This document shows positions 49,337 to 60,953 of a stretch of DNA of 64,000 nucleotides, in pieces (position 1 is the stretch's first letter; each line of letters opens with the position of its first letter). The position numbers were made by a program, and so were the translations under genes. The DNA comes from Ampelocalamus luodianensis (lineage: Eukaryota > Streptophyta > Magnoliopsida > Poales > Poaceae): the NCBI GenBank assembly GCA_036346255.1, contig CM070617.1:5187501-5251500 (forward strand), given 5' to 3'. Below the pieces are notes generated by a model, which was not told where the DNA came from, made no database searches, and worked only from the letters and a program-made list of their open reading frames with translations.

Positions 49337-49487
49337 TGTAGGTAGATAGAGTTTGGGTGGAATTAGATGTATTGCATTGAGCCTCTCGGGCGGTATATAT
49401 AGAGGTACAAGACTTGGGGGGTAAGATGGTACAAGGGATTGTAATCCCTAATGGACTCTAACCTACCAAATCTATTGTACTCTAACA
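49337..49487 (-). repeat. 3' LTR of the 2.45-kb element
   Basis: 151 bp, ends TG...CA. Adjacent to the polypurine tract at 49488-49498. Confidence 0.88.
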
Positions 49488-51635
49488 TCCCCCCGCAGTC
49501 ACATCGGGAGCGTCGCAGACGGTGAGACTGAAGAAGAAGTCGAAGAGCTAACATCCCCCCGCAGTCATAACCGTGGATGCGGCGCGCATGTTGTGACTGG
49601 AGTAGGAACCGACGAGTAACTCAAGCAAGGCGATAGCCCTTTGTGCCGATGTTGAGGTAGCCGAGCGCGAGGGCGGAGTAGTCGTGGTCGAGGATGCCGT
49701 GCTAGAGATGGTCGTGGTCGACGTAGTCGTGGTCGGGTTACCGATGTCGAGGCCGTCGCTCATGAAGCCGCGGGCGCAAAAGAGGCGCCATGGTGATGAC
49801 GGAGACGCGTCGGCGATGCGTCGTGGAAGAAGCGATGCCGAGGTCGCAGCAATGGCCGTCGAGGATGTAGACGAAACGGCAATGCAATCGAGGCAGACGG
49901 GACGGGAACGGGAGGGTCGATGCCGAAGTCGATGCAGTCAAGCCGCCAGAGCCGAGGCGTGTCTGGTGTGCGGACCGCAACGCGTCGGGACGAAGCACGC
50001 ACCGTGTTGCGCATCGACATACAAGGGAGAGGGCCCCAACCAGGCGTGGTTGTGCTGGATGAAGAAGGAGCAATGTGGGAGCGGACGCTCCAACCCGAAG
50101 GCGAGCAGTCCGGGCGGACGCTCTTGCGCGAAGGCGAGCTGTCCTGACGCAAGGTACGGCGGCGGCGGTAGCACTCGATGTCGGCGAGGAAGACCCGATC
50201 AGCATGACGAAGACCAGGTGCAGACAGATGGCGCACAAGAGCTTGCACAGCACAGTCGTCGATGCACAGGGGACGGCGATGTAGATGCAACGACAAGGGG
50301 ACACACGTGCGGCGATGCTGCGGCCCGAGGAGGCGACACAGCAGCAGCCCTGTTGCTCGGAGAAGATGCGCGTAGTACTCGATGAAGGACGTCACGGGAG
50401 CCAGGTGGATCGCGCACAATCGGCTGATCAGACCGAGTACGCGCGAGGGCGAGACGACGATGGAAGAAGTCGGCGGAGGCGTCCCGATCTGTGTGGCGAT
50501 GACGAACCGGCGATGAAGACGTGCGGACGGGATGACCGAGACGTGACGCGGGAAGGCGTCCCCTCGGTATCGCGTGCCCGGCCTGGCCGCACAGCCGAAG
50601 AGGTAGAGGCCGATGTAGTCCACGCCGATGTCGCAGTAGAAACGTGCGAGGTCGACGGGCAGTGGGCGACTCAACCCCGATCAGTGATCGGGTAAAAAAG
50701 AAAAGATACAACAGCAGTGGGATCCTCCATGGGCAACTCACCGGGTACACCTAGCCAGATTTTTTTTTTTTTACTCAGATTGGATCTGAGTTTCTTGTCT
50801 TTGGGTAACCAAGTTGGAAAACAACCTGGAGGCAGTCGGCGGGCGGAGGGCGTGCGTCGGCCGGCTGGGTGGAGGACGGCGAGCGAAGCCGGTGGCGGGA
50901 GGCGGGCTCGGTGGCGGCTACCGATCGGCGGCGGCGCTGAGGCAAGAAGCCTAGCGACGGCCGAGCCGAGCTTGCGGAGGCGGCGCGCACGGCGAGCGGC
51001 GGATCCAGTCACGGCGGATCCGGCGAGGCGGCGACGAGCGGCGGCAATGGTGGAGACGGCAGCGTCGGCAGTCGCGTCGCCGCCGGTGGGCGGTCGGCGG
51101 AGCGGCTCGCTGAAGGGCGGCTCAGAGGCGGCGACGATGAGATGAGCCGCGGTACCGAGCTCCGGCGTCGGCGCGCGGCGCCGTGGATCGTCGTCTTCAG
51201 GGATGGGACTCCCGGGAGCGCGCGCCGGAGCACTAGGTTTAGATCCTAACCCTAACCGCGTCCGCATCCGGCGCCGCCGATTCCGGAGACCACCGACGGC
51301 TGCAGCACGATCAGCGGGTATGCGTGCGTGTACACGCGGTCGGTCTCCAGCGTCGACAACGGCCGGTGGTCGAGCGCAGATGGCGCGGGTCGTGGGCGGA
51401 CGGATCTGGGCTAGGCGACGGGACGTGGAGTGCGAAGGAGACGTGACAGCCAGATGCATCCGGATCTGGCACCCCAATCTGCTGCTTGACGACGACGACG
51501 ATGGCGGCCGGATCAATAGGATCCATCGCCTAAACGGTGGCGCTGCCCCCGGTGGAGATAGATCTCCCCGGGGGCGCGCGGTGCGGAAGCGAACGGCGGT
51601 TAGGGTTAGGATCTAAACCTAGTGCTCTAATACCA

Positions 51636-51786
51636 TGTAGGTAGATAGAGTTTGGGTGGAATTAGATGTATTGCATTGAGCCTCTCGGGCGGTATATATA
51701 GAGGTACAAGACTTGAGGGGTAAGATGGTACAAGGGATTGTAATCCCTAATGGACTCTAACCTACCAAATCTATTGTACTCTAACA
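51636..51786 (-). repeat. 5' LTR of the 2.45-kb element
   Basis: 151 bp, one substitution against the partner LTR. Adjacent to the primer-binding site. Confidence 0.88.
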
Positions 51787-53332
51787 AGAACCCAGAAGAG
51801 TAACAAGAAACTAATTACAACGTGTGACCTTATATAGCATCAATCATTGCTGGATTGGACGGCTAATGCGTGCAGCTCCAAAAAGAATTACTGTAGGAAT
51901 AGAGTGTAAGCAAACGTTAAACAGGCATAAATGAAGGAGAGTTAGGCAATTGAATGGGCAAGAAACTGAAGTATGAAACGTGTAACTGAGTGAAGTGCAG
52001 CTCGTGAAAGGCTTGACCATGGGATGTTTTTTTAATACCAGATCCCCAGGGTATTTTTTTGACGTAATCCCCAGGGTATTTAAAAACCGATCATCCGACT
52101 CAAGAATTCAGGTGATTTAATAGTCCAATCCATGCCACATCTCGTATTTTAGTAGATGTGCTGTCTGCTTGTTTACACTTACAAATACAGTGTGATGTAT
52201 ATTGTTTTGTTGTGATAATTCTACCGTGTGTCTGTCCAGAGTAAGGATTTCTTACAACTTTCAAGAATGCACTAATTAAATTTTTTTTTGGACGGAAGAA
52301 CTAAACTAAACCTAGAGCAAATCATGGAGAAAAGTAAGGTCTGATCAGCTCAAGGCATGGACGGGTCAGAGAGAGAGAGACAGCAGACACTAGACAGGTC
52401 ATAGCAGCAGACAGGTCATAGCTGCAACCTCCCATTATTTCTGCCGTAATCTCTGACTTGCTCCTCTTTAAACACTCTTTCAGGCTTCTGGGACAATAAA
52501 AGTGAAAGGGCCTTACTCCAAGGTGAAACAGTAGGACTTAAGAAGTTAGGACTTAGGGTAGAATTTACTAGTTTCTTTTAGGACAGTTTATACATTGAGT
52601 ATTGTATTAAAATTTTGAAATCCTTTACTTCAGAGAAAAAAATTCAAATGTTCAAGCAGTTAAAGGAACAAAGTACGAATTTAATCATTTAGTATGAACT
52701 GTGTCGAGGACCATTTAGCGTATTCATTCTTAAACGAAGAGAAGATCAGAATTCATAAAGGAACAGTTATTATAAGTTTGTAACCCATGCTTAGTAGTCA
52801 TTTAAGTAAATGTAGAGCTCCAGCTAACTCAAAGTACACGGGCAAAAAAACAAAGCTAGATCATCCATTGTTCATGTAAACAACTTCACATCACCACTGA
52901 AGAGTTGTAAAATAGCGTTCATCAGTCATTATCACAAGTTCACAGAACCTCAAGTAAATTACACAACCAGGAAAAACCAATGAGTTGATACAACAACAAA
53001 ACTCATATTAGATCAGAAGAGACTTACCAAACTGGCAAAAATCAATGACTCATGTCACAGGTTTACAACTGACATCAGTTCATCACATTTGAAAGAGCAA
53101 CCCGTAGCATTTCACAAACAGCATCAACAGACAGATTGAATAAAAAAGGAATACCATGATTATCCATAGCTCATTACATTCCACACATCTTAGGGGTAGA
53201 AGGAAGCTACAAGAACTATATAGGAGTAGAAGGAAGCTACAAGAAGAAAGGGGAATGAAAAGGGAAGATTACATTACATTGACGGATTGATTTTAGGTAT
53301 CCAGAAAGAAGGATCCAGCATGCTACTCACCC
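51787..53332. other. Intergenic region between the LTR element and NET-B
   Basis: AT-rich, with a short duplicated phrase CCCCAGGGTATTT (about 52046-52082). The segment next to NET-B would include its 3' UTR. No gene recognised. Confidence 0.45.
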
Positions 53333-55425
53333 TCAAGTCGCCATCACCATTGGCCTCTTGTGGCCCTGCAGGAGCTGCCGGAGCTGTTGATACCCATGGC
53401 GGTAGTGCTCAAGTGAGAAGCACAGCTGCCTGATTGCCTCCCGCTTCCCCTCTGCACTGTCAGAGATCATAAGTTTTTGCTTCTCAACCTCTTCCTCAAA
53501 CTCACACACCCGTGCACGCAGATCTGAAACAGCCTTCCGTGCAATATCTGCCTCTGCAATCAGCTTGGCATGCTCCAGGTGCAGCTGATGCAAGTGGCTG
53601 TCCATCTCCTTAATCTTTTCATCACGAGTAGTGACATCAATCAGCAAGCCGGACAACTTGTTATCAACTGCGGCTTTATCTGAAGACAACAGTTCAAGCT
53701 TTGTCTTAAGATTAGCAATGTCTTGATTCAGTGCAGAGATTTGCTTCTCACTATCAAGGGATGCTTCTGCCTTCTCGGCGTGAAGTTGTTCAAGCTGTGC
53801 CTCTGTAGATGCCAACTTGCTTTCAAGAGAAGCTTTAGCTTCTGACAGTTTTAGGATCTCGGCACTAAGAGAGGACTTCTCCAGCGAGAATTCCTCCAAA
53901 TTACGAGCAGTTACTTGTTCCAGATTCTTGACACGGCCCTCTAGCTGTGATTTCTCTTGCAGAGCTCTTTCCAGGTCAGCTTTCAGGTTCTTGATTGTAG
54001 CTTGTAGCTCTGCCACCTCAGCCCCTGAATCCTCCAACTCCCTACGAACTTGCTCAAAATCTATAACACGTTCCTCAAGCCCTCTCTTCTCATTTGAATC
54101 ATTTTCCAATCTTGCTTGCAGATCCTTGATTATTTCTTGTAACTTCAGAATCTCAGCGGACGAATCATCTAGGCTGTGAGATGCTTGTTCAAGCTCAATA
54201 ACCCGAGCCTCAAGCTGCAGTTTCTCTTCTGACATTTTTGCTAGGTCACCTTCAAAATTCTTGAGGTCTTCCTGGAGTTTAAAAATTTCAGCCTCAAGAG
54301 TAGACTTATCATGGAAATACTTTTGAGAAACCTGTTCGAGCTTCTGCTTGCACTTCTCAATTTCAAGGTCACGGTGTGCCAGTTGGGCTTCATAATGCTT
54401 AGCTGCTGAGGCCATTTCTCCTTTTAGACCCACAATCTCATTCTTGTTGGCCAGAACTGCAGCTTCCAAACCTTCCTTTTCACTGCAAACTTCTTTCAAA
54501 TTCTCCAAAGAACGGACCTTTTCTTCAAGATCCTTCTGAAGGCTGTTGATTTCTGAATGCGAAGCCTGCAGCTTCTCCTCAAGTTTCTCACATTGGCAAT
54601 GCATGTTCGCTTCCTCGAGTGCCTCGAGTTTTTCCCTTGCTTCATGAAGCTCATCTTCTAGCTCAATAATCCGTTCGTTCAGTGCATAAGAAATTCCATT
54701 GCCATTTTCTTCTTCCGCTTCATCAACATCGGAATCAGATTCTGAAGAGGGTGACGATGACCCAACACTCCCCTTCTTTGAAATGTCTGAGCTTCCACCA
54801 GAACCAAGGAAGACATCAAAGCCAGCTGCTCTTGTTTTACGCTTCTGCTGCGGTGTCTTCTGTTCCAAGTTAGCCTGTGAAGATGGGGAAGGAGATTGTG
54901 TCTCGGAATCAGATTCAGATATACCAACAGAGCCTTGTGATTGGAGAGATGATGGGACATTCTTTCGTAATTCCCCAGTCACGTTGTCATAACGCTCAGC
55001 AAGAGCACGATACATGCGATAGAAATTTTCGACATGAGTAACAAGCAAAGGTCGTCGTTGGTAATAAATCTCAGCCTTCTTTGCAAAAGAATCACCTTCC
55101 TCCTCAATGAGCCTCAGCATCTCTTTAACTTGCTTATCCATCTCTGTTTGTTCAGAAAAAGTTTATTCAGAAAAGGTTGTGCTATCAATAATTAGATTAT
55201 AGGCTGAAATATCAGAAAGATACGTGACCGTTGTCCTAAAGATTGCTACGCCCAGCAAATAACAGAAGTATCTCAGTACTTAGTACATACTGCCATTCGA
55301 GAAACAAGAACAGAGTCATTACCTTCTAGATTCTCAGCTAGCCATTTGGAGTTTTTGGGACTAATGTGGCTGTCCCACCACCATGAATGGGACTTCCTTG
55401 TTGGCATTCTGTGCATGCGCTTCAT
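53333..55425 (-). CDS. NET-B: NAB-domain actin-binding protein of NET3/4 type with C-terminal IRQ block, 637 aa
   Basis: Exon 1 is 55425-55323 and exon 2 is 55143-53333, joined in frame at a split GAG codon. Residues 12-95 are the NAB actin-binding domain (SHSWWWDSHISPKNSKWLAE, MDKQVKEMLRLIEEEGDSFA, YYQRRPLLVTHVENFYRMYR, ALAERYDNVTGEL). A Ser-rich, acidic linker with AAGFDVFLGSGGSSD leads into about 430 residues of coiled coil. The C terminus has EGKREAIRQLCFSLEHYRHG YQQLRQLLQGHKR. In NET3 and NET4 proteins an IRQ-containing block of this kind binds Rab7-type GTPases and so links actin to late endosome or vacuole membrane. The domain order and length fit NET4. The first exon structure and phase equal those of NET-A, so the pair is a tandem duplication. 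Confidence 0.9.
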
Positions 55426-56457
55426 TCTCACAGAAAAATAAGAAAATCTCCTCTATGATAGACCTAATCATGATGAAGGCAAAAAATGAGTATGAAACGT
55501 ATAAGTGGATTAGTCTTATGATGAAGAGTAATCTGCAACTACTAAACAAAATTTTGCTCTGTAGTTTTGTGGCAAAATTTAGGGGGGGAAAAAAAAACTA
55601 CCAGTGTGAAAACTAGAACACAGTTGAGTATTGGTGACAAAGTAAACAAGGAACAACAACCAATAACATCCATAAGAAGCAAAAATGGAAAGAAAATATC
55701 CAAAATGCAGAAAAACCAATGAACTTTACCAGGAATAAGGCAACTTGACTGCATGTAAAAAGAACTTAAAGTGGGATACAGTAACATCAAATTATGTCTT
55801 GCCCAGCCTATGTACAGAGAAGTACTGCTTCCACTCTATTCAAGAGGATGAGGAAAAAGACTAGACATGTCAACCTCCATAATGCAGGGACCAGAACATT
55901 GATTAACTACCAAAAAGACACAACTATCATCTCATTCATGAATCATGATCTTATCAGCTAATCCGCATTGATTGTCAGAAAACCAAGGACCAGAAAATTG
56001 ATTAGCATCAGCTACTGAAGGAGGAAGTGGGGATTGACTGGAAGTGAAAAAAACTAACCTGTCAAATGGTAGGGAAAATATACCTACTTCGTTGAAGCTG
56101 ATGGGGAATGAAATAACACACTAATCTTCTTTCACACAAAAGTAGCAACTATAAACTAACCAATTAAATTACGATTATTTACTGCTTATGATGCGAACAT
56201 TTGTCTGGGAAATGTCACTACATGAAGAAGATTAAACATAGGCTAGCATTTGTCCCAAATAGATAGGTACAGTAGCAGACTCAAAAGACCAAGCTTCTCA
56301 AGATAAACTAAACAGATATGGAAAAAAGAAAATATCCACTGTGAAAACTAATGACAGCGAAGTTAATCACATCTTGTATTGTAGGTACGAATATTGGTTG
56401 GAAAACTCATTCCTGAAACAAATATGGCCACAAAAGATGTGGCAACAACCTCTGCGT
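55426..56457. other. NET-B upstream region, probably 5' UTR intron
   Basis: AT-rich DNA without coding signal. If the leader exon suggested near 63480-63550 is right, this and the elements to its right lie in one long 5' UTR intron. Confidence 0.35.
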
Positions 56458-56935
56458 TGTTAGGTTGGACCAAAGACTATGTTGAGTATGATGACTCGTA
56501 TCCTAATCAACTAGGATTTTGGGAAGTGTGCTATAAGGATTCCTATATGAATCTTCCTTTTAAATGAGAATTAGGGGGCACTATATAAAATCATAAGGGG
56601 TGGTCACGAAGAATACAAATCACAAACCAACTCATCCAAAGCAAGAGGTGTACGAGAGGATTATAGGCTAGGTTATTTTTTACCATTAGATTTTTGTATA
56701 GGGCAAATATCTGAGAGTTCTAAAAGGTTCAAGAGGATTGTGAGAGAGCTATAATCCCTTGTACTCTTTTGAGGTTGTGCTTAAGAAATTTGTGGTCGGC
56801 TTCGTCAAATCTCTCTCTCGTCGTGATTATTTTGTCGCCGTTATTTGGTTCTCTCTACAAGATTCATCTACTTCGTTCTTGATATTGTGTCCGATCTCGA
56901 GGCTGATGCGCATAAGAAGGGTATTAGAGTATAAC
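56458..56935 (+). mobile_element. LTR fragment with primer-binding-site-like sequence
   Basis: Starts TGTTAGGTTGGACCAAAGAC and runs about 455 bp to GATGCGCA (56912). It is followed after a few bases by GGGTATTAGAGT, close to the tRNA-Met primer-binding site. A TATATAAAATC motif lies at about 56583. Sequence resembling an internal region stops shortly after, and there is no partner LTR or clear duplication. It is a truncated 5' end of an LTR element. Confidence 0.5.
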
Positions 56936-57204
56936 GGACTAATTCAGTGAGCTCAGAATATACTTAGGCACAGCCAAGGAAAGCAAGTCGTTCTGTCCCC
57001 ACAGATCAAAAGGTCAGGGTTCAAGCTGAAATTTGCTATTGCAAATGTTCTTGTCAACCTCTATCCACCCAATAATTGATACTGCCATACTGGTCAGTGG
57101 TCAGTTCTAGTAAAAATAATAATTGTTGTGATCCACAAACCATGGCCTGGCTTGCACCTAGATGGGCACATGCAGGCAAGGGGTGAAGAGAGGAATCACC
57201 ATAC

Positions 57205-57335
57205 TGTTGTGAATATCGCTTGTATTCAATATGGGGCCAATGGGCCAGTATATATACACAAGTACATATGGTAAATATGCAAAGAACCCCTTATAACAAT
57301 GGGGAATAACACACTATACAAATATATCTCTAACA
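57205..57335 (-). repeat. 3' LTR of the Copia element
   Basis: 131 bp, TGTTGTGAATATCGC...CTCTAACA in plus orientation. Followed by the C-rich complement of the polypurine tract. Confidence 0.92.
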
Positions 57336-57351
57336 CCCCCCCCCCTCAAAC

Positions 57352-60300
57352 TCATGGTGGATCAACAACACTGAGTTTGGAGAGGTAGAAACCGTGTTGT
57401 GCGTGAGTCTGGGCCTTCGTGAAGAAATCCGCTATCTGAAGCTCTGAAGGCACATACTGAAGAGCAATCACCTGGTCATGCACACAAGACCGCATGAAGG
57501 AAGCATCAACACCAATATGCTTGGTAAGCTCATGCTTCACGTGGTCTCGCACATCGATAGCACTGTACTATCGGACAAGAGAGGAGTCGGTGTAGTGACG
57601 AAACACCAAAATCCTCAAGCAACCACCGTAGCTGGTAATCTCTGTCAAGAGAGCCATAGCGCAACTCACCTCTGCGCTCGAACGGGACACTGCAATCTAT
57701 TTCTTCGTCTTCCGTGCAATGAGAGAACCACAAAGAAAAACACAAGAAGCGAGAGATAGACCGCGATCGAGGGATCGCGCCCAAGTAGCATCCGAATAAG
57801 CTGAAGTCAGAACGAGCCGAGTCCGGAAAGAAAAGACGGCGAGAGATAATTCCACGAAGGTATCGCAGCACTCGAAGAAGGTGGTCAGAGTGGACTGAGT
57901 GGAAGCGGATCGAACCGACTCGAATATGGACTGGATAAGTGATATCGGACGAGTAATGACAAGATAGACAAGACTCCCAACAAGATGACGATAGCGAGTC
58001 GGATCGTAAAGAGGCTCGCCATCGAGGGTCGAGGTGAACATTAAGCTCCATGGGAGTCTCAACAGTACGCTGATCAGTGAGAGAGGCACGATCAAGAAGA
58101 TCCTGAATATACTTCTCTTGGTACATAAAGAAACCATCTGGAGTGGAAGTAACCTCAATCCCAAGGAAGTAACGAAGAGGACCAAGACCCGACATAAGAA
58201 ATCGCCACTAAGACGAGCCTTGACAAAGGCAATGTACTCAGAATCATCACCGGTAATGATCATATCATCAACATACGTAAGAAGAAGAGCCACGAGACGA
58301 AGTGTAGACAAAGAGCGCAGGATCATGATCACTAGGTGAAAAGCCGGCGGTAACCACGAGAGAAGCGCTCAAACTAAGCACGAGGGCTTGCTTAAGGCCA
58401 TAAAGAGAACAACGAAGACGCACGCACCATGCCCTCGGAACGAGAATACCCAAAGCGGCGGAAGCATGTAGACCTCCTCACGCAACTCGCCATTAAGAAA
58501 GGCATTCTTGACATCAAGTCGAGAAATGCACTCAGATGGCGAGCAGGCACGCCACCGCAAGAAGAGCGCGGACGGTGGTCGTATGAGCCACAGACCAAAA
58601 GTCTCGTCGTAGTCACGACTATACTCCTTCGAAGCCACGAGCAACAAGACGCGCCTTATAGCGCCAAGAGAGCCATCGAGCGAGTCTTAATCTTATAGAC
58701 CCACTTACACGTGATGGGGCGAGAGTGAGATGGAAAAGGAACAAGATCCCAAGTACCAAGACGCTGAGGGCGCAATCTCTCGGCCATAGCATGCCGCCAC
58801 TCGGGATGAGTAACAAGATCCCGATAGGAGACAGCTCAAGAGTAGCCGCACTAAAAACCAAAACGGCGGAGGTCGAATCGATCGGCGATCGCGAGAGCGT
58901 AGCGAGGAGAAGATAACCCATCGGGAAGATGGATCATCGGAGAAGAAAACATCGTGAGAAGATGGGTCATCCGAAGATCCTCAATACGAGGTCGCCGAGT
59001 GTGAGACGAGTGTAGTGGAGGAGCCCGAGGAGCCGCAGAGACGGCGAAGTAGGCGGCGATAACGACGGAGAGGCCACGGGAGGAATATGTGGAGACTCGG
59101 TGGGGCGGGTGGATGAGGCAAGACAGATAGAGGTGTATCCGAAAGGTCAAAGGACGAGACTCCACAGAGGAAGCCAAACCGGCTGAGATGTAGGACGTGG
59201 GTAGAAGGAACGAGACTCGTCGAAAGTCACATCCCGAGAAATCCGCGTCCGTCGACCAACAGATCCCAAAGACCGATATCCTTTGTGCTCGACATCGTAT
59301 CCCGAAAGACACACTCAACAGATGGCGATCGGTTTGGTACGTTCTCGAGGCGAGAGAACATAGCAAACGCAAACAAACAGGCACGAAGGACGAGTAGTCG
59401 AAGAAGACCACAAAGACGCTCAACAAGAATCGCACCAAGAGCGTAAGAGGTGGATGTTAACGAGATGGGTGGCGATGGAAACAACCTCGGCCCAAAGTGA
59501 GGTGGAATAGGCGGCAATCATGAGCGCACGAGCCGTCTCAAGGAGATGACGATGCTTGCGCCAAGAACACCATTCGAGCATGAGCACCGGGACGGAGAAT
59601 CGAAGCGAGTACCTTGCTCGCATGAGGAAGCCGCGCAGTAACGAGAGGTACTCGCCCAATGAGTCGCACGAAAGACACGAATAGGGGTGAGAACGTGTAT
59701 GGACCATAGTGGCAAATTGTTTATAGATAAATAAGACCTCACTACGAGAAGACATAAAATATATCCAAGTGTGGCGAGAAAAATCATCTATAAAAATGAT
59801 ATAATATCGATGACCCTTTCAAACGAGGAGGCGGACCCCAAACATCCGAATGAACAAGATCAAAAGACGCTGAGACACCGACTCACTATGAGGATAAGGA
59901 AGTCAATCTGTTTACCTAACTTACACCGACAATCTAAAGACACATCTCCGAGATGGACCCGAAGACCACGACGAAACAAAGACGACAAACGAGATCCACA
60001 CAGATGACCAAGACGGTGATGCCACTGCTGGAAAGAGCTAGTAGGCGAAGTGGCAAAAGCCGAGAGACCGACGGCAACGGTGGCGCGGAAGGAAGGTGAA
60101 GCGCCAAGCTCCTGCAGACGCCGCGAGTCAAGGCGCCGAGGCGTGAACCAACCGTAGCTCCGTGCGGCGGTCCCGAACACAACAAGAGTCGAGTCGAGAA
60201 TGACCCGACAACCAAGATCGATGATCGCCCAAGATCGAGAAGAAGAACGCATGGTAAGGCGAGGAACATAAGCAATGTAAGGAACATGAAAAGATGAGTT

Positions 60301-60953
60301 GCTAAGAGGCCTCGATCGAGACGAAAGAGATGTACCATCGCAGTAAGAACACCGGCAGAGAATCAAGGGGTGTAATGAAAGACAGTGTGTGAAAAGATGC
60401 TCCGAATCAAGAATCCACGGGAGGTACCGATCGTGTAGAAGGTGGTTTCTCGCGTGCAAGAGTCGATGGCGAGCTCGCAGAACTCGCCGAGGAGAACTCG
60501 AAGCGGCAGCGGCGTCAAGTCCGCTATCTCCGCCGCTGAGAAATCGCTGAAGAAGTCGATGCAGCGTCGATGTAGAAGCACCAAGTGCGCTGCTAGTAGA
60601 AGAACGGCGAGAAAGATGCCGCGCTTCTTATAGCATCGAGACTCAATGTGGCCGACCTTATTGCGGTAGGAGCAATGAGGACGACCACCGCCGGATGGGG
60701 CGCCGCCACCACCGTGGCGGCCACGGAGAGGCGAGGTGCTAACGCGTGGAGCCGCGGTGTAGCAGTGGGCGGCGCGACGAGCACGGAGGGGAGTGGTAGC
60801 GAGCCGCACCACTCGGCGAGTCTCTCCGCACGTATCTCGATAAAGCCACCAGAGAGTGACACGAGGTGGCGTGCAAGGAGCCGGGCACGCCACGCCGAAC
60901 TCAGGACGGCGGTAAGGAACTCGTAGATCCACAAACTCTAGGTCAAGACGCAT
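57352..60953 (-). pseudogene. Copia gag-pol, broken by many small deletions
   Basis: Minus strand, 5' to 3'. A zinc knuckle GHIESRCYKK occurs at about 60660, with the second expected Cys changed to Arg. The protease start PWILDS is at about 60415, where the frame shifts inside the catalytic Asp-Ser-Gly triplet region. A GAG-pre-integrase block SSFQQWHHRLGHLCGSRLSS lies at about 60030. Integrase pieces include RKHRHLLETARALMIAA (about 59560). Reverse transcriptase shows KNAFLNGELREEVYM (about 58490), YVDDMIITGDDSEYIAFVKA (about 58270) and LRYFLGIEV (about 58180). RNase H ends with SFMRSCVHDQVIALQYVPSE and IADFFTKAQ (57552-57352). Consecutive blocks lie in different frames, roughly every 50-150 bases, so no polyprotein can be made. 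Many breaks fall where CTG or CAG would be expected and CG is found. Confidence 0.85.

Larger units (their letters stand above)
49337..51786 (-). mobile_element. Young non-autonomous short-LTR retrotransposon, 2.45 kb
   Basis: Two 151-bp LTRs (49337-49487 and 51636-51786) differ at a single position. They are flanked by the perfect 5-bp duplication AGAAC (49332-49336 and 51787-51791). On the minus strand the 5' LTR is followed directly by TGGTATTAGAGC, a primer-binding site for initiator tRNA-Met with one mismatch (51624-51635). A polypurine tract GCGGGGGGA precedes the 3' LTR. The LTR starts TGTTAGAGTACAATAG. The internal 2.15 kb is GC-rich with several overlapping open frames but no gag, integrase or reverse transcriptase motif. 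It must have been mobilised by another element, most likely Copia judging from the LTR and primer site. Confidence 0.88.

Noticed and set aside
49684..51616. Long open frames of 136-304 residues on both strands
   Set aside because: They are inside the GC-rich interior of a non-autonomous LTR element. Open frames are expected by composition and none shows gag or pol motifs.
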